From: Alteromonas marina
GTDB lineage: Bacteria; Pseudomonadota; Gammaproteobacteria; Enterobacterales; Alteromonadaceae
Direction of reading: 5' to 3'
Assembly: GCF_000808575.1 (NCBI RefSeq)
Contig: NZ_JWLW01000004.1
Location: forward strand, 1 to 64,000
Length of the DNA: 64,000 nucleotides
The position numbers and the translations under genes were made by a program. A model generated the notes under the pieces. It saw nothing but the letters and a program-made list of their open reading frames with translations, did no database searches and had not been told where the DNA came from. This document shows positions 8,320-19,062 of the stretch, piece after piece. The number at the start of each line of letters is the position of its first letter. Position 1 is the stretch's first letter.

Positions 8320-9204
8320 TTATAGCTCCTCTACACTATGAGGTTGAGCCTCATTCACGTTAATCGCATCAATTGTTTCAACGGAATCTGTAATTGCGCA
8401 GGTGTTAGGAGCGTTGAAAAGTGCAGATTGGTTGGCCTGTGCATAAAGCAAGGCTTCGCGTACTGCTCTTACTACTGCTCTCGGCGTGATGGTAGCGCCA
8501 GTGAACTGATCGAACTCACCACCGTCCTTTTTGACCTGCCAAGGCGCCAAATTGTCGGGTGAAAAAGGCTTGTCACTGAACGCCGTTATCCAGTTGCTAA
8601 CGGCAAGCTCTATTTTATCGCCAAGCCCAGGGGTTTCTTTGTGTTCGATAACGCGCACGCCAAGCACCCTCATACTGATTCTATTAGTGTTGGGCGCAGA
8701 AATATCGGACGCATTCTCGTCTTGCTCAGATGACTTCTGAGGTGTTGAGTCAAGCTCGGCCAATTCCGAGAGCGCTAACGCGGTGATATTGAGATTTTCG
8801 CTCTCACCGTCGAGCGAGTCAGTACTCGAGCCGCCTTGTGTGTTTCCAGCAACGTGTGCATCCACTTTTACACCAACAACGATATCGATATCTCCACTGT
8901 ATCCGTCTGGAGCAGTGGCTTCTAATACTAATGCGCTAGGTTGGCCATTTAACGTCGCACGATATATTTTGTGGGCTTTTTTGTTGCCAAGTTCAGGTGC
9001 ATTGACCTCTGTGCAGTTGGCGTAAAGGGCATTGTCGTGGAATTCGCTAGGCACGACTTCATTAAGTACGCTTAGGAGTTTTTGCTGCTTTTGTAGCTCA
9101 ATTTTATCTTGGGTGCCAAAAAAAGTGAGTGCTATTAATGCTGTGGTAACAACGGCAAACGCACCTAACATAAGGCCGTTTTTGGTCAAGCTTTCTTTCA
9201 TCAT
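8320..9204 (-). CDS. rsxG: Electron transport complex subunit RsxG (RnfG), enlarged
   Basis: Periplasmic flavoprotein subunit of the Rsx/Rnf complex, anchored by one N-terminal membrane helix (about residues 10-30). The covalent-FMN motif TGATIT is at 235-240, and [12 protein letters not shown] at 189-200 is typical of the family. At 294 residues it is about 90 longer than E. coli RsxG (206). The extra length is an insert of about 60 acidic, serine-rich residues (about 118-177) before the TPGLGD motif, plus a C-terminal extension of about 25. The core motifs are intact, so the insert probably sits on the periplasmic surface. The stop of rsxD overlaps its start by one base. Confidence 0.94.
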   Translation of the reverse strand: MMKESLTKNGLMLGAFAVVTTALIALTFFGTQDKIELQKQQKLLSVLNEVVPSEFHDNALYANCTEVNAPELGNKKAHKIYRATLNGQPSALVLEATAPDGYSGDIDIVVGVKVDAHVAGNTQGGSSTDSLDGESENLNITALALSELAELDSTPQKSSEQDENASDISAPNTNRISMRVLGVRVIEHKETPGLGDKIELAVSNWITAFSDKPFSPDNLAPWQVKKDGGEFDQFTGATITPRAVVRAVREALLYAQANQSALFNAPNTCAITDSVETIDAINVNEAQPHSVEEL

Positions 9205-10286
9205 TAGTGTTTACCTCGACCTTTAACGTTTTTGCCGTACACGCGAGGACGGGTATAGTAATCAATCAAAGGCACCGCCATATTCATAATAATAACCGCA
9301 AACGCTACGGCATCAGGGTAACCACCAAAGGTACGGATTATTACCACCCAAAAGCCAATCGCTGCACCAAATATAATGCGGCCTCTTGGTGTTGTTGATG
9401 CTGAAACCGGGTCGGTGGCGATAAAGAAGGCGCCCACCATTACTGCACCGTTAAACAGGTGAAATAGCGGTGAAGCGTAGTAATCGGCGTTTGCTAAATG
9501 AAGCAGTGATGCACAAACAAACACGCTTAGCAGCATACCTCCCGGGATATGCCAGCTGATAACGCGGGTCTTCCAAAGGTAGAGGCCACCAAGTAAATAC
9601 GCAAGACTCACCATTCCCCACCCAGCACCAGCAGCTTCGAATACCCCGCCATCGAAGATTGGCTTCGCTAATGATTCTGAGTATGTTACGCCTTGCGTTA
9701 GGTCGGTTTTCAATGTGTCTAACGGTGTAGCCATGGTTACACCATCGGCAATGGTTTTGAGTTGAGTGACATCGTATCCGCTAGTAGTAAAACCAGTAAA
9801 TATGAGTGATACCGAATCAAAGAAACTTGGCGTAATGCCAGCGTGAGTCGCAGGAGGCAGCCATAGGCTCATAGCCGCAGGGAATGAAATAAGCAGTACC
9901 ACATACGCTATCATGGCAGGGTTGAAAATATTAAAGCCAAGCCCGCCGTAAACCTGTTTGGCCACAGCGATGGCGAAGAAAACACCTGTAACCGTCATCC
10001 ACCAAGGTAGGGTAGGAGGAATACTAATGGCTATGAGTAACCCGGTTAATACCGCACTGTAATCAGTCAGCGTACGTTCAATAGGTCGTTTTCTCAGAAA
10101 GAGGATCACGCCTTCAATAACTAGGGCGCTCACTACTGCGATGACCGCTTGAATTAGCACTCCCCAACCAAAAAAGAGGGATTGTGCAATCATGCCGGGG
10201 ATCATGGCGTAAATCACCATACGCATGACTTGGCCGGTATCGCGTCTTACCCTTTGGTGTGGTGAACTCGATAAACTTAACTTCAT
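9204..10286 (-). CDS. rsxD: Electron transport complex subunit RsxD (RnfD)
   Basis: Integral membrane subunit of the Rsx/Rnf complex, carrying a covalently bound FMN. The 360 residues include about nine or ten hydrophobic helices. The flavin-linkage region reads [13 protein letters not shown], where relatives have SGATPL; the threonine is kept. C-terminal segments such as [11 protein letters not shown] and [12 protein letters not shown] match the NqrB/RnfD family. It overlaps both neighbours by one base, which suggests coupled translation and fixed stoichiometry. Confidence 0.95.
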   Translation of the reverse strand: MKLSLSSSPHQRVRRDTGQVMRMVIYAMIPGMIAQSLFFGWGVLIQAVIAVVSALVIEGVILFLRKRPIERTLTDYSAVLTGLLIAISIPPTLPWWMTVTGVFFAIAVAKQVYGGLGFNIFNPAMIAYVVLLISFPAAMSLWLPPATHAGITPSFFDSVSLIFTGFTTSGYDVTQLKTIADGVTMATPLDTLKTDLTQGVTYSESLAKPIFDGGVFEAAGAGWGMVSLAYLLGGLYLWKTRVISWHIPGGMLLSVFVCASLLHLANADYYASPLFHLFNGAVMVGAFFIATDPVSASTTPRGRIIFGAAIGFWVVIIRTFGGYPDAVAFAVIIMNMAVPLIDYYTRPRVYGKNVKGRGKH

Positions 10287-12967
10287 TATGATTCTTTCTC
10301 TTGTTCAGCTGCTACTTTTTTTGCTTTAGCCTTTGCTACTGCAGCTGCAATGCGCGCTTTCTTTTCATCTTGTGCCGTCGGTTGAGATGGAGCTTGCGTG
10401 CTTGTTGTCTGGCCTACACGGCTAGACGATTCGCTCTGCTCAAATGCTTTACTGCTTTCCTGCTCAGCAGTATCTGATGAAGTCGCTACATTGCCATTAC
10501 TGTCTTGAGTAAGTTTCTTTGCTTTAGCCTTTGCCACTGCGGCAGCAATGCGCGCCTTTTTCTCGTCAGCTTCATTTGTCGAGGCAGCGTTGTTAGCATC
10601 AGTCTCGCCATCAGGGCTAGATACTTGCGTATTTTGCGAAGCGGCCTTTTTAGCTTTCGCTTTTGCTACCGCCGCTGCGATCCTAGCTTGCTTTTCATCT
10701 AGCTGTTCTTTGGAGCGACTCTCTGGTTGCTCATCCAATTGAGTTGGCGCACCTTGCTCTGAAACTGACTTATCAGGCTGCCCGTCTTCGCTATTTCTAG
10801 CAGCTTTTTGCGCTTTAGCTTTAGCGATTGCCGCGGCAATACGCGCTTTTTTCTGCGCTTCAGCGGTTAGCTCTGAATTAGCTTCAGTATCGGAAAGTTC
10901 GGTATGCTTTTCGCCTTGAGAGCCCGCAGGTTTTTCTGCTGAAGATGCTTCAGACTGGCTGACTTGCGCGGCTTTTTTTGCTTTTGCTCTAGCGATAGCG
11001 GCAGCAACTTTAGCTTTTTTCTCATCTTCTGGTGATGATGACTGGTTACTTGGCTGTTCTGTGGTTGATGGTTCGACAGCGCTTTCATCTTGCGTTTCGT
11101 TTTGAGCTTGTGCGGCCTTTTTCGCTTTTGCTCTGGCGATTGCTGCAGCAACCTTTGCCTTTTTATCATCTTCTGGCGGTGACGCTTGCTCAACTTGCTT
11201 ATCCGCGCTTTCAAGTTGAGCTTCATTCTGGGCTTGTGCGGCTTTTTTCGCCTTAGCTCTGGCAATAGCTGCTGCTACCTGTGCTTTTTTATCGTCTGCC
11301 GCAGTGCTTGGTTCGTTGGTATTTGTTGTATTACTTTCATCCTTTGCGTTGGCCTGCATAGCCGCTTTCTTTGCTTTCGCACGCGCAAGCGCCGCCGCTA
11401 CTTTGTCCTTGGCCTCAGTTGCGCCAGCATCAACAGCGCTATTCGCATTATCGGCTACTGCATTTTCTTCTTTGGCTTTGTTGGCGGCTAATCGTGCTTC
11501 TTTTGCTTTTCTATGTTTTTCTTCGCGCTCAAGTTTTTCGCGCTCTAAACGTTCTTTACGTGCTTCAAAACGCTGTTTAGCTTTTTCGGCCTTGTTCTTT
11601 TCATCACGCTGAATGCGTATTTCAGATTTAGCCTGGCGGTAGTAATGCACCAGTGGGATTTCACTGGGGCAAACGTAAGCACATGCGCCGCACTCTATAC
11701 AGTCGAAAAGGTCGTATTCTTCGGCTTTATCGTATTCTTTTGCTTTGGCGTGCCAAAACATTTGTTGGGGGAGCAACGACGCAGGGCATGCGTCGGCGCA
11801 TGCGCTACAGCGAATACAGGGGCGCTCTGCATTGTCGTCTACCAGCTCTTTTTTTGCAGGAACCAGCAAACAGTTTGTGGTTTTAACCACGGGGATCGTA
11901 GCGTCTGATAAGGTAAAGCCCATCATAGGCCCGCCCATAATCACTTTAGGTGCTTTCTGTTTTTTCGGGTTGTAGTTTGCTTCATCCAATAGATGAGAGA
12001 CGGGCGTACCCAACAACGCTCTAAAATTGCTTGGTGATTCAACGGCTTCACCAGTTACGGTAACAACCCGTTCAATCAGCGGCTTGCCGTGTAAAATAGC
12101 ATCTGCAATGGCATAGCAGGTACCAACGTTGAACATCATCACGCCTACGTCGGCAGGCAATCCATTTCTTGGAACTTCTCGGCCAGTCAGTACCTGAATC
12201 AGCTGTTTTTCGCCGCCGGCAGGGTATTTAGTCTCAACGCTAACAACGCGATAGTCTTTCTTATCCTGACAGGCAATATTAAGTGCTTCGAAAGCCTCTG
12301 GCTTGTTGTCTTCAACCGCAACTACAATGGCCTTCGGCCCAATAAGGTGAGTAAGAATGTCTAGACCCTGGCGTATTTGCCAGGCGTGCTCACGCATTAA
12401 TCGATCATCAGAAGTAATGTAAGGCTCGCACTCAATCCCATTTAAAATAAGAAACTCAACAGGTTTAGATGTTGAGGTTTTTATATGGGTAGGGAAGCCG
12501 GCACCACCCATTCCTGAAATTCCTGCTTGGCAAATAGCTTCTATAAGCTTGTTCTTATCTATGTCGCTATATTTTGCTACTGGAGATAGGTCGCACCATG
12601 TGTCTTTACCGTCAGGACGTATCGAAATACACATTTCTGTTAGGCCGCTAGGGTGGGCTACAACATGCGGAGCAATCGCAACAACCTCGCCCGAGGTTGG
12701 CGCATGAACTGGCACAGAAAAAGGCGATGAGCTTTGCGAAAGAATTTGGCCTTTCAATACGGTATCGCCAACTTCTACGCAGCAGATACCCTCTGAGCCA
12801 ATGTGCTGCCTTAAAGGAACAATCAATAATTCGGGTAACGACGGTTTCTTTATTACTGATGTATTAGATAGAGATTTCTTATCGTCGGGATGTACGCCAC
12901 CTGGAAATGAGTACATCTTTCCCGCTTCAAGGGTTTCTATAATTGAATCAAAACTTGGATACATCAC
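10286..12967 (-). CDS. rsxC: Electron transport complex subunit RsxC (RnfC)
   Basis: Peripheral, NADH-oxidising subunit of the Rsx/Rnf complex. The order is an N-terminal RnfC domain, a glycine-rich nucleotide-binding segment ([13 protein letters not shown], about 149-161), an SLBB region, and two [4Fe-4S] sites: C384-x2-C387-x2-C390-x3-C394 and C423-x2-C426-x2-C429-x3-C433. A charged helical stretch follows (about 445-510), then a low-complexity tail of eight alanine/lysine repeats. E. coli RsxC (740 residues) also has such a tail; this one brings the protein to 893. Spurious long ORFs in other frames across the tail are shadows of the repeats. Confidence 0.96.
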   Translation of the reverse strand: MMYPSFDSIIETLEAGKMYSFPGGVHPDDKKSLSNTSVIKKPSLPELLIVPLRQHIGSEGICCVEVGDTVLKGQILSQSSSPFSVPVHAPTSGEVVAIAPHVVAHPSGLTEMCISIRPDGKDTWCDLSPVAKYSDIDKNKLIEAICQAGISGMGGAGFPTHIKTSTSKPVEFLILNGIECEPYITSDDRLMREHAWQIRQGLDILTHLIGPKAIVVAVEDNKPEAFEALNIACQDKKDYRVVSVETKYPAGGEKQLIQVLTGREVPRNGLPADVGVMMFNVGTCYAIADAILHGKPLIERVVTVTGEAVESPSNFRALLGTPVSHLLDEANYNPKKQKAPKVIMGGPMMGFTLSDATIPVVKTTNCLLVPAKKELVDDNAERPCIRCSACADACPASLLPQQMFWHAKAKEYDKAEEYDLFDCIECGACAYVCPSEIPLVHYYRQAKSEIRIQRDEKNKAEKAKQRFEARKERLEREKLEREEKHRKAKEARLAANKAKEENAVADNANSAVDAGATEAKDKVAAALARAKAKKAAMQANAKDESNTTNTNEPSTAADDKKAQVAAAIARAKAKKAAQAQNEAQLESADKQVEQASPPEDDKKAKVAAAIARAKAKKAAQAQNETQDESAVEPSTTEQPSNQSSSPEDEKKAKVAAAIARAKAKKAAQVSQSEASSAEKPAGSQGEKHTELSDTEANSELTAEAQKKARIAAAIAKAKAQKAARNSEDGQPDKSVSEQGAPTQLDEQPESRSKEQLDEKQARIAAAVAKAKAKKAASQNTQVSSPDGETDANNAASTNEADEKKARIAAAVAKAKAKKLTQDSNGNVATSSDTAEQESSKAFEQSESSSRVGQTTSTQAPSQPTAQDEKKARIAAAVAKAKAKKVAAEQEKES
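10305..11415 (-). repeat. Eight-copy protein-coding repeat in the rsxC tail
   Basis: The tail of RsxC holds eight copies of a unit close to [20 protein letters not shown], separated by 20-40 variable acidic and polar residues. Copies vary at A/V, I/V and R/K positions but keep the AKAKK core. The DNA copies are similar enough to allow recombination, so copy number may vary between strains. Confidence 0.85.
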
Positions 12968-12969
12968 AA

Positions 12970-13551
12970 TTACGACACCATTTTGATGGGGATATCACCT
13001 TTGGGCGATGATTCAAAATCCCATTTCCATGTAGAAGTTGTTTGAGCAATTGGCACCATGTCGATACAGTCGACAGGGCAGGGATCTACACATAGGTCAC
13101 ACCCTGTACATTCATCAGTAATAACCGTGTGCATGTGTTTGGCGGCACCTAAAATGGCGTCGACAGGGCAGGCCTGAATACATTTGGTACAGCCGATACA
13201 TTCGTCTTCGCGTATAAACGCGACTTTTTTAACGTCTTCTTCGCCATGAGCTGCATCAAGGGGTTTAGGTTCAACTCCCATCAAATCTGCGAGTTTTTTA
13301 ATCGTTGCCTCGCCACCAGGTGGGCACTTATTAATATCATCACCTTCAGCAATTGCCTCAGCATAAGGCTTGCAGCCCGGATATCCGCATTGGCCACACT
13401 GAGTTTGTGGTAGTACGGCATCTATTTGCTCAACAAGCGGGTCGCCCTCAACTTTAAAGCGAATGCTCGCGTAGCCCAGAACTAAGCCAAAAATAAGCGC
13501 AAGGACGCCAATGGCAACAACGGCGAATATAATTGCGGTAGATATCGTCAT
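12970..13551 (-). CDS. rsxB: Electron transport complex subunit RsxB (RnfB)
   Basis: Iron-sulfur subunit that passes electrons within the Rsx/Rnf complex. It has an N-terminal membrane helix (about residues 5-27), the RnfB-type cluster motif CGQCGYPGC...C (about 52-77), and two ferredoxin-type [4Fe-4S] motifs, [12 protein letters not shown] and [12 protein letters not shown]. The 193-residue length is usual. The start overlaps the rsxA stop as TAATG, and rsxC begins 2 bases after its stop. Confidence 0.96.
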   Translation of the reverse strand: MTISTAIIFAVVAIGVLALIFGLVLGYASIRFKVEGDPLVEQIDAVLPQTQCGQCGYPGCKPYAEAIAEGDDINKCPPGGEATIKKLADLMGVEPKPLDAAHGEEDVKKVAFIREDECIGCTKCIQACPVDAILGAAKHMHTVITDECTGCDLCVDPCPVDCIDMVPIAQTTSTWKWDFESSPKGDIPIKMVS

Positions 13552-14132
13552 TACACTTTCACCAGTCCACTAAAGCCCATAAATGCAAGGGACATCAGGC
13601 CAGCGGTTATCATAGCGATTGAGGCACCTTTAAAAGATACAGGTACATCAGCAGCAGCTAAACGCTCACGCATGGCCGCAAATAACACCAGTACCAGAGA
13701 GAATCCCACAGCAGCGCCGAAACCATAAATAAGACTCTGCATGAAATTATGCTGTTCGGTAAGGTTTAATAGCGCTACACCAAGCACTGCACAGTTGGTT
13801 GTGATAAGAGGAAGGAAAATACCTAACAATCTATATAAGGTAGGGCTGGTTTTGTGTACGACCATTTCTGTGAACTGAACCACCACTGCGATAACAAGAA
13901 TAAAGGCCAGCGTTCTAAGGTAACCAATGCCCAGTGGAGCAAGTAAATAGGTTTCCACTAGGTAGCTCGACGCAGAGGCAAGGGTGAGTACAAATGTAGT
14001 GGCCATAGACATGCCCATGGCAGTTTCAAGTTTGCCAGACACACCCATAAACGGGCATAAGCCGAGAAATTTAACCAACACAAAGTTGTTAACCAGTACT
14101 GTACCAATCAATAGCAGTAAAAATTCAGTCAT
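13551..14132 (-). CDS. rsxA: Electron transport complex subunit RsxA (RnfA)
   Basis: First gene of the rsx operon and an integral membrane subunit of about six helices. Family motifs include [18 protein letters not shown] near the N-terminus and [17 protein letters not shown] in the middle. The 193-residue length matches E. coli. The promoter must lie in 14133-14313, between this gene and the tRNA pair. No convincing SoxR or other operator is visible there. Confidence 0.95.
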   Translation of the reverse strand: MTEFLLLLIGTVLVNNFVLVKFLGLCPFMGVSGKLETAMGMSMATTFVLTLASASSYLVETYLLAPLGIGYLRTLAFILVIAVVVQFTEMVVHKTSPTLYRLLGIFLPLITTNCAVLGVALLNLTEQHNFMQSLIYGFGAAVGFSLVLVLFAAMRERLAAADVPVSFKGASIAMITAGLMSLAFMGFSGLVKV

Positions 14133-14313
14133 GAATAACGCAATTCCTTCGAGGAATTTTGACGGACAATGCCCGCGAATTAAAAAGAAAAACAGATTAG
14201 GTCTATTATCCCTTTTTAGAACGGGTTTAACAACTTGATTGAATTAGGGTTATTTAATGTCTAAACGCGTTGTTTTAGGAATTAAAATAGAATGAAGTGG
14301 GTGAGGCGATTAA

Positions 14314-14331
14314 GAGCCAACTAAGTGGCTC
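14314..14331 (-). terminator. Hairpin after the tRNA-Asn pair
   Basis: GAGCCA and TGGCTC form a 6-bp stem that includes the encoded CCA end of the downstream tRNA. On the minus strand it is followed by CTTAAT, a weak T-run. It may stop the tRNA transcript or serve in 3'-end processing. Confidence 0.35.
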
Positions 14332-14402
14332 CCCCTCCCCGACTCGAACGGGGGACCTGCGGATTAACAGTCCGTCGCTCTAACCAACTGAGCTAAGGGG
14401 GA
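14326..14402 (-). tRNA. tRNA-Asn(GTT), downstream copy
   Basis: On the minus strand a full cloverleaf can be folded: acceptor stem TCCCCCT/AGGGGGA, anticodon loop CTGTTAA giving anticodon GTT (asparagine), T-arm with GTTCGAGTC, discriminator G, and an encoded CCA. It is 77 nt long including CCA. It is identical to the upstream copy. GTT tRNAs are queuosine-modified, which links it to the queC/queE genes nearby. Confidence 0.97.
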
Positions 14403-14429
14403 ATCGACACCTAAGTTGTTTGCTGAAGT

Positions 14430-14506
14430 TGGCTCCCCCTCCCCGACTCGAACGGGGGACCTGCGGATTAACAGTCCGTCGCTCTAACCAACTGAGCTAA
14501 GGGGGA
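14430..14506 (-). tRNA. tRNA-Asn(GTT), promoter-proximal copy
   Basis: This 77-nt copy is identical in every base to the one at 14326-14402 and separated from it by 27 nt. The anticodon is GTT, and the 3' CCA is encoded. A strong promoter lies directly upstream, so the two are probably transcribed together and cut apart. Confidence 0.97.
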
Positions 14507-14527
14507 CCTGTGCTTCAACGGAGGCGA

Positions 14528-14556
14528 ATATTAAAGACGTACTTAGGAACTGTCAA
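14528..14556 (-). promoter_or_regulatory. Sigma-70 promoter of the tRNA-Asn operon
   Basis: On the minus strand there is a perfect TTGACA -35 box, a 17-bp spacer, and a TAATAT -10 box. A G+C-rich stretch (CGCCTCCG) between the -10 box and the start is the discriminator type associated with stringent control of stable RNA genes. The predicted start is about 15 nt before the first tRNA. Confidence 0.88.
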
Positions 14557-14798
14557 CAACATAAATGAAATATTTGTGCTGACTGCGCAAAAAATAGCTT
14601 TTTACGGCTTTTATGTTCATTTTGTCGTCAATGCAGAGAAAATGATGGTTAATAACTGCACATTATTCCCTCATTGCTTATGAACAAGAGGTTGTTTTAG
14701 TCATTGATAGTTTTACCCATCTCGTTTTCTTATATATCTCACTAAAGTTAAAGGGTATAACTAAATAGAATAAAAAAACGCTTTCATACTGGTATTAT

Positions 14799-14829
14799 GT
14801 ACAGGGTTTAATAAATCTGTAACCTGTAC
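14799..14829. repeat. Inverted repeat GTACAGG/CCTGTAC
   Basis: A perfect 7-bp inverted repeat with a 17-nt AT-rich centre, in the 1-kb gene-free region between the tRNAs and the MATE gene. No U-run follows. It could be a regulator site or a hairpin of an unannotated transcript. Confidence 0.3.
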
Positions 14830-14912
14830 CTGAGGATTAAAAGGTTAGTCACCACTTACGTGCTGAGAAATTAATCGAGCACGAAATCCCGCCGAATATG
14901 GTCTGGCGTTAG

Positions 14913-15084
14913 TTATCCACTAAATCTGTGGATAACTATGTTGATAGCTTATAATCGCTGTTGTTATTTACGAGATCGCGTGCGTATTGATCTAATCAGG
15001 TTATGGCGTTATTGAGTGGATAAGCTTTTTAATACAGAGGGTTAGGGTGTTTTTTTTGATCTTGTTTCTCGATCGGAATAGATC
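14913..15084. other. Cluster of DnaA-box-like and GATC sites
   Basis: One exact DnaA box (TTATCCACA, minus strand, 14927-14935) faces a one-mismatch box (TTATCCACT, plus strand, 14913-14921). A second one-mismatch box lies at 15015-15023 on the minus strand. Five GATC sites follow within 111 bp (14974, 14989, 15058, 15071, 15081). The setting is AT-rich and gene-free. The gene context is not that of a chromosomal origin. A DnaA-binding locus like datA or DARS is possible, as is chance. The rest of 14507-15505 shows no ORF or RNA gene that I can support. Confidence 0.4.
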
Positions 15085-15505
15085 GGTTGAACAAAAAGTA
15101 GCTTGTGTGTTAATTCAACGAATGCCTAAATGCTATTCAATGAAATCCATCTTAATTCTCAATGTCTTACATTTTGTTAACATTTTTGTGTGTCTTTTAA
15201 ACGCTCTATTTAGATAGCTAGATGCGCCCGAGACGTTTTGCCTGCATATTAAAAGTGAAACAGGATAGAAATTAAACTGTAATGAACACATACGCACGTG
15301 TTTTGATTTATTTTTATAAAAAAACTAGGAATTTTGTGGCGTAGCCAGCGAAATGGTTCATCGCACGTACTTTTGTCAAAAACATCGCTTTTCATACAAC
15401 CCTCTTATGCTTTGTTTTGTTTGTCGAATACGCATAGCTAAATAGTGTTCACTCTTTTACACTAACGCGCAATTGATGAGGGGATTTTAGTTTGCCGGAG
15501 CTCAA

Positions 15506-16888
15506 GTGATAAAAAGTAACGCTAAACAACGTACTTCCGACTTATTGGAAGGAGATATAGGTACTACGTTAAAGCGTATGACTATTCCCATGATACTGGG
15601 AATGGTAATGATGATGAGCTTTGGACTTATCGATACCTTTTTTGTGAGCTTGTTGGGCACCGACCCTTTAGCCGCTATTAGTTTTACCTTTCCCGTTACT
15701 TTTACCGTAATAAGCCTAAACATAGGTTTAGGTATTGGTACCTCTGCAATTATAGGCAAGTTACAAGGCAGTAAAGAAATAACTAAGTCTCAACATTATG
15801 CGACGGGTTCATTAATGCTGTCCTTTTTGCTCGTGGGTGCATTAGCTGCAATTGGCTTTTTCACCATAGAGCCTGTGTTTACGTTGCTTAATGCAACAGA
15901 CAATCTCATGCCGTATATATCTGACTATATGGGGCTATGGTACTTGTCGAGCGTCTTTCTTGCCATGCCGATGGTGGGCAATAGTGTGCTGCGAGCGTGT
16001 GGCGATACCCGCACACCCAGTATTGTTATGGCGGCAGGCGGCGGATTAAACGCGTTGCTTGATCCAATTTTCATTTTCGGCCTTGGGCCCATTCCGGCAA
16101 TGGGAATAAAAGGCGCGGCACTCGCTACCTTTATAGCGTGGATAGTTGGTGCATTATGGATTCTTTATATTTTAGCCGTTCGTCGAAAGTTGATGTTGCC
16201 TCGACTGCTGTCACTTGCCGAGCTGCGTGATAGCAGCCGTGAAATTCTCAAAATAGGACTACCTGCGGCGGGGGCAAATATGCTTACCCCTGTTGCCGGT
16301 GGCGTGATGACAGCTGTAGTTGCTGGTTACGGTGCTGAAGCGGTTGCAGCGTGGGGAGTGGGAAATAGAATGGAGTCTATTGCAAGTATTGTTGTGCTAG
16401 CACTTTCCATGACACTGCCTCCATTTATCAGTCAAAACGTTGGGGCAGGCCAAGTAGAACGGGTAAAAACGGCATATTCGCTTACATTGAAATTTGTTCT
16501 GGTTTGGCAGTTCGCCATTTTTCTTGTCATGTGGGCGCTGTCTAGCTGGATAGCCGTCGCCTTTGCTAATGAAGCAGAGGTAAGCGTACTAATACAGCTG
16601 TTTCTGATGATTGTGCCGCTGGGTTATGGCATGCAAGGCATTATCATTCTGACTAACTCATCGTTGAATGCCATGCATCGTCCAATGACGGCATTAACGT
16701 TAAGTGTCATCCGCTTATTTGTTTTCTTCGTACCTATCAGCATTGTGGGTAGTTTTCTATTTGAACTGAAAGGGTTATTTGCAGGAACGGTCATTGCCAA
16801 TATTGCAATGGCGTGTGTTTCATTTGTTGTTTTCAAACGTGCGATTACTCAGTTTGAATTAGATAAAGAAACGTCTGAGCACAGCTAA
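15506..16888 (+). CDS. MATE family multidrug/cation antiporter
   Basis: A 460-residue inner-membrane transporter with about twelve hydrophobic helices in two MatE halves. The first begins MTIPMILGMVMMMSFGLIDT and the second EILKIGLPAAGANMLTP. Segments such as GNSVLRACGDTRTP are typical of the bacterial NorM/VmrA/DinF-like MATE group, which export drugs or metabolites using sodium or proton gradients. The start is GTG, supported by GGAG 5 nt upstream. It is followed by uvrB 96 bp later on the same strand, but the two need not be one operon. The substrate is unknown. Confidence 0.9.
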   Translation: MIKSNAKQRTSDLLEGDIGTTLKRMTIPMILGMVMMMSFGLIDTFFVSLLGTDPLAAISFTFPVTFTVISLNIGLGIGTSAIIGKLQGSKEITKSQHYATGSLMLSFLLVGALAAIGFFTIEPVFTLLNATDNLMPYISDYMGLWYLSSVFLAMPMVGNSVLRACGDTRTPSIVMAAGGGLNALLDPIFIFGLGPIPAMGIKGAALATFIAWIVGALWILYILAVRRKLMLPRLLSLAELRDSSREILKIGLPAAGANMLTPVAGGVMTAVVAGYGAEAVAAWGVGNRMESIASIVVLALSMTLPPFISQNVGAGQVERVKTAYSLTLKFVLVWQFAIFLVMWALSSWIAVAFANEAEVSVLIQLFLMIVPLGYGMQGIIILTNSSLNAMHRPMTALTLSVIRLFVFFVPISIVGSFLFELKGLFAGTVIANIAMACVSFVVFKRAITQFELDKETSEHS

Positions 16889-16984
16889 TACCAGAGCGGC
16901 TATTTAAGGCTGTGCGTTTTTAATGTTGAGTAGTTTGACCGCAAGCAAGATGTTAAGCAGTAAGCTAAAGAAAAGGTTAAGTAA

Positions 16985-19000
16985 ATGAGTAGAGGGTTTG
17001 AGCTTCATTCTAAATACAAGCCAGCAGGCGACCAGCCAAAAGCAATAGAAGCTTTGGTGGATGGCCTAGAAAGTGGCTTGGCCGGCCAAACACTGCTTGG
17101 TGTTACGGGGTCGGGTAAAACCTTTACCATGGCTAATGTCATTAAAGAAGTGCAGAGGCCAACGCTTATTCTTGCACACAACAAAACATTAGCGGCTCAG
17201 CTTTACGGTGAAATGAAAGAATTCTTCCCCAATAACGCCGTAGAGTACTTCGTTTCATATTACGATTATTATCAGCCAGAAGCCTACGTTCCAAGTACAG
17301 ATACCTTTATTGAGAAAGACGCGTCAATCAATGATCATATTGAACAAATGCGACTGTCCGCCACTAAAGCGTTGATGGAGCGCAGAGACGTGGTCATTGT
17401 AGCGAGTGTGTCGGCTATTTATGGTTTGGGGGACCCTGAATCCTACATGAAGATGCTGTTGCACCTTCGCCAAGGCGACACCATGGATCAACGTGACATT
17501 CTACGTCGCCTTGCAGAACTGCAGTACAAGCGTAACGATTTAGCGTTTGAAAGGGGTACGTTTCGTGTGCGTGGCGATGTTATAGATATTTTCCCAGCGG
17601 ACTCTGAAAAGCAAGCCGTAAGGGTCGAGCTTTTTGACGATGAGATAGATAAAATTAGTCTGTTCGACCCGCTAACCGGGGCTGTCGATAAGTCAGTTAT
17701 TCGAGCAACGGTTTTTCCTAAAACGCACTATGTAACCCCTCGAGAGAAAATCCTCAATGCTATTGAGCATATCAAGGAAGAACTTGGCGATCGCAAAAAG
17801 CAACTTCAAGAGGCAAATAAGCTGATTGAAGAGCAGCGTATTTCACAGCGCACCCAGTTCGATATCGAAATGATGATGGAGCTTGGCTATTGTTCTGGGA
17901 TCGAGAATTACTCTCGCTATCTTTCAGGAAGAGCACCGGGCGAACCACCTCCAACCTTATTGGACTATTTTCCAGCAGATGGCCTAATGTTTATTGATGA
18001 GTCTCACGTAACTGTCTCTCAAGTAGGGGCAATGTATCGTGGGGATCGCTCTAGAAAAGAGACCTTGGTGGAGTTTGGTTTCAGGCTGCCGTCGGCGTTG
18101 GACAATCGTCCGCTTAAGTTTGAAGAGTTTGAACAGATTTGCCCCCAAACCATCTATGTTTCTGCGACGCCAGGCGATTATGAATTAAAGAAAACTGACG
18201 GTGAGATAGTAGAGCAGGTTGTGCGTCCAACGGGTCTGCTAGACCCTGTTATTGAAGTACGCCCAGTAGCGACTCAGGTAGATGATGTCCTATCTGAAAT
18301 TCAAAAGCGGGTAGAACTAGACGAACGTGTGCTTATTACTACCTTAACCAAGCGTATGGCTGAAGATTTAAGCGAGTATTTAAATGAGCACGGCGTTAAA
18401 GTTCGTTATCTGCATTCGGATATCGATACGGTAGAGCGAATTGAAATAATCCGAGACTTGCGACTGGGTAAATTCGACGTGCTGGTTGGTATTAACCTTT
18501 TACGTGAAGGTTTAGACATGCCAGAAGTGTCGCTGGTGGCGATTTTAGATGCCGACAAAGAAGGCTTTTTGCGCGCTGAGCGTTCATTAATTCAGACCAT
18601 TGGTAGAGCCGCGCGTCACGTGAATGGTAAAGCTATTTTGTACGCTGACAGTATTACCAAGTCGATGAAAAAAGCGATGGACGAGACTGAACGCCGTCGT
18701 GAGAAGCAAATGGCGCATAATGAGGCAAACGGTATTACGCCAATGCGACTTAATAAGCCTATTACCGACATTATGGACTTAGGCGACTCTGCACATCCTG
18801 CGTCAGGTAAAGTCAGACTGCGCAAAGTTGAAGAGAAGAAAAAACAGCAGAAAACAGCCAGTGCCACTGAGCTGATGGACCAAATTACCGAGCTTGAAAA
18901 GCAGATGTTCGAATATGCTCGAGAACTCGAATTTGAAAAAGCAGCATCATTGCGCGACGATATTGAAGCGCTGAGAAAGCAGGTAGTTACACTGTCCTAG
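16985..19000 (+). CDS. uvrB: Excinuclease ABC subunit B
   Basis: Damage-verification helicase of nucleotide excision repair. It loads with UvrA and recruits UvrC. The Walker A motif GVTGSGKT is at residues 39-46, the beta-hairpin region includes [12 protein letters not shown], the DEAD-type box is DESH near 337, helicase motif VI is QTIGRAARH, and the C-terminal UVR motif spans about 630-665. The 671-residue length is normal. No convincing LexA box is visible in the 96 bp before the gene. Confidence 0.98.
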   Translation: MSRGFELHSKYKPAGDQPKAIEALVDGLESGLAGQTLLGVTGSGKTFTMANVIKEVQRPTLILAHNKTLAAQLYGEMKEFFPNNAVEYFVSYYDYYQPEAYVPSTDTFIEKDASINDHIEQMRLSATKALMERRDVVIVASVSAIYGLGDPESYMKMLLHLRQGDTMDQRDILRRLAELQYKRNDLAFERGTFRVRGDVIDIFPADSEKQAVRVELFDDEIDKISLFDPLTGAVDKSVIRATVFPKTHYVTPREKILNAIEHIKEELGDRKKQLQEANKLIEEQRISQRTQFDIEMMMELGYCSGIENYSRYLSGRAPGEPPPTLLDYFPADGLMFIDESHVTVSQVGAMYRGDRSRKETLVEFGFRLPSALDNRPLKFEEFEQICPQTIYVSATPGDYELKKTDGEIVEQVVRPTGLLDPVIEVRPVATQVDDVLSEIQKRVELDERVLITTLTKRMAEDLSEYLNEHGVKVRYLHSDIDTVERIEIIRDLRLGKFDVLVGINLLREGLDMPEVSLVAILDADKEGFLRAERSLIQTIGRAARHVNGKAILYADSITKSMKKAMDETERRREKQMAHNEANGITPMRLNKPITDIMDLGDSAHPASGKVRLRKVEEKKKQQKTASATELMDQITELEKQMFEYARELEFEKAASLRDDIEALRKQVVTLS

Positions 19001-19062
19001 TCCACACTTATCGAAAGGTAACGACACTCTTTTTTCGCTGCAATGTGTCGAGAATTTATCTA

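Noticed and set aside
10867-11265. Long ORFs in other frames over the rsxC tail (minus strand, and several on the plus strand)
   Set aside because: They are shadows of the repetitive Ala/Lys-coding DNA. The rsxC frame carries the family domains and runs through without break.
14326-14506. Two exact 77-nt repeats 27 nt apart, at first glance like a repeat-spacer array
   Set aside because: Both fold as tRNA-Asn with encoded CCA. There are only two copies and no cas genes.
14880-15100. Chromosomal replication origin
   Set aside because: The DnaA-box cluster is suggestive, but gene context (rsx, uvrB) is not that of oriC, and there are too few boxes and no clear AT-rich 13-mer array. It is kept only as a DnaA-binding candidate.
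15506-16888. Recent horizontal acquisition of the MATE gene
   Set aside because: Base and codon use look like the neighbours, there are no flanking repeats or mobile genes, and a native ribosome site is present.
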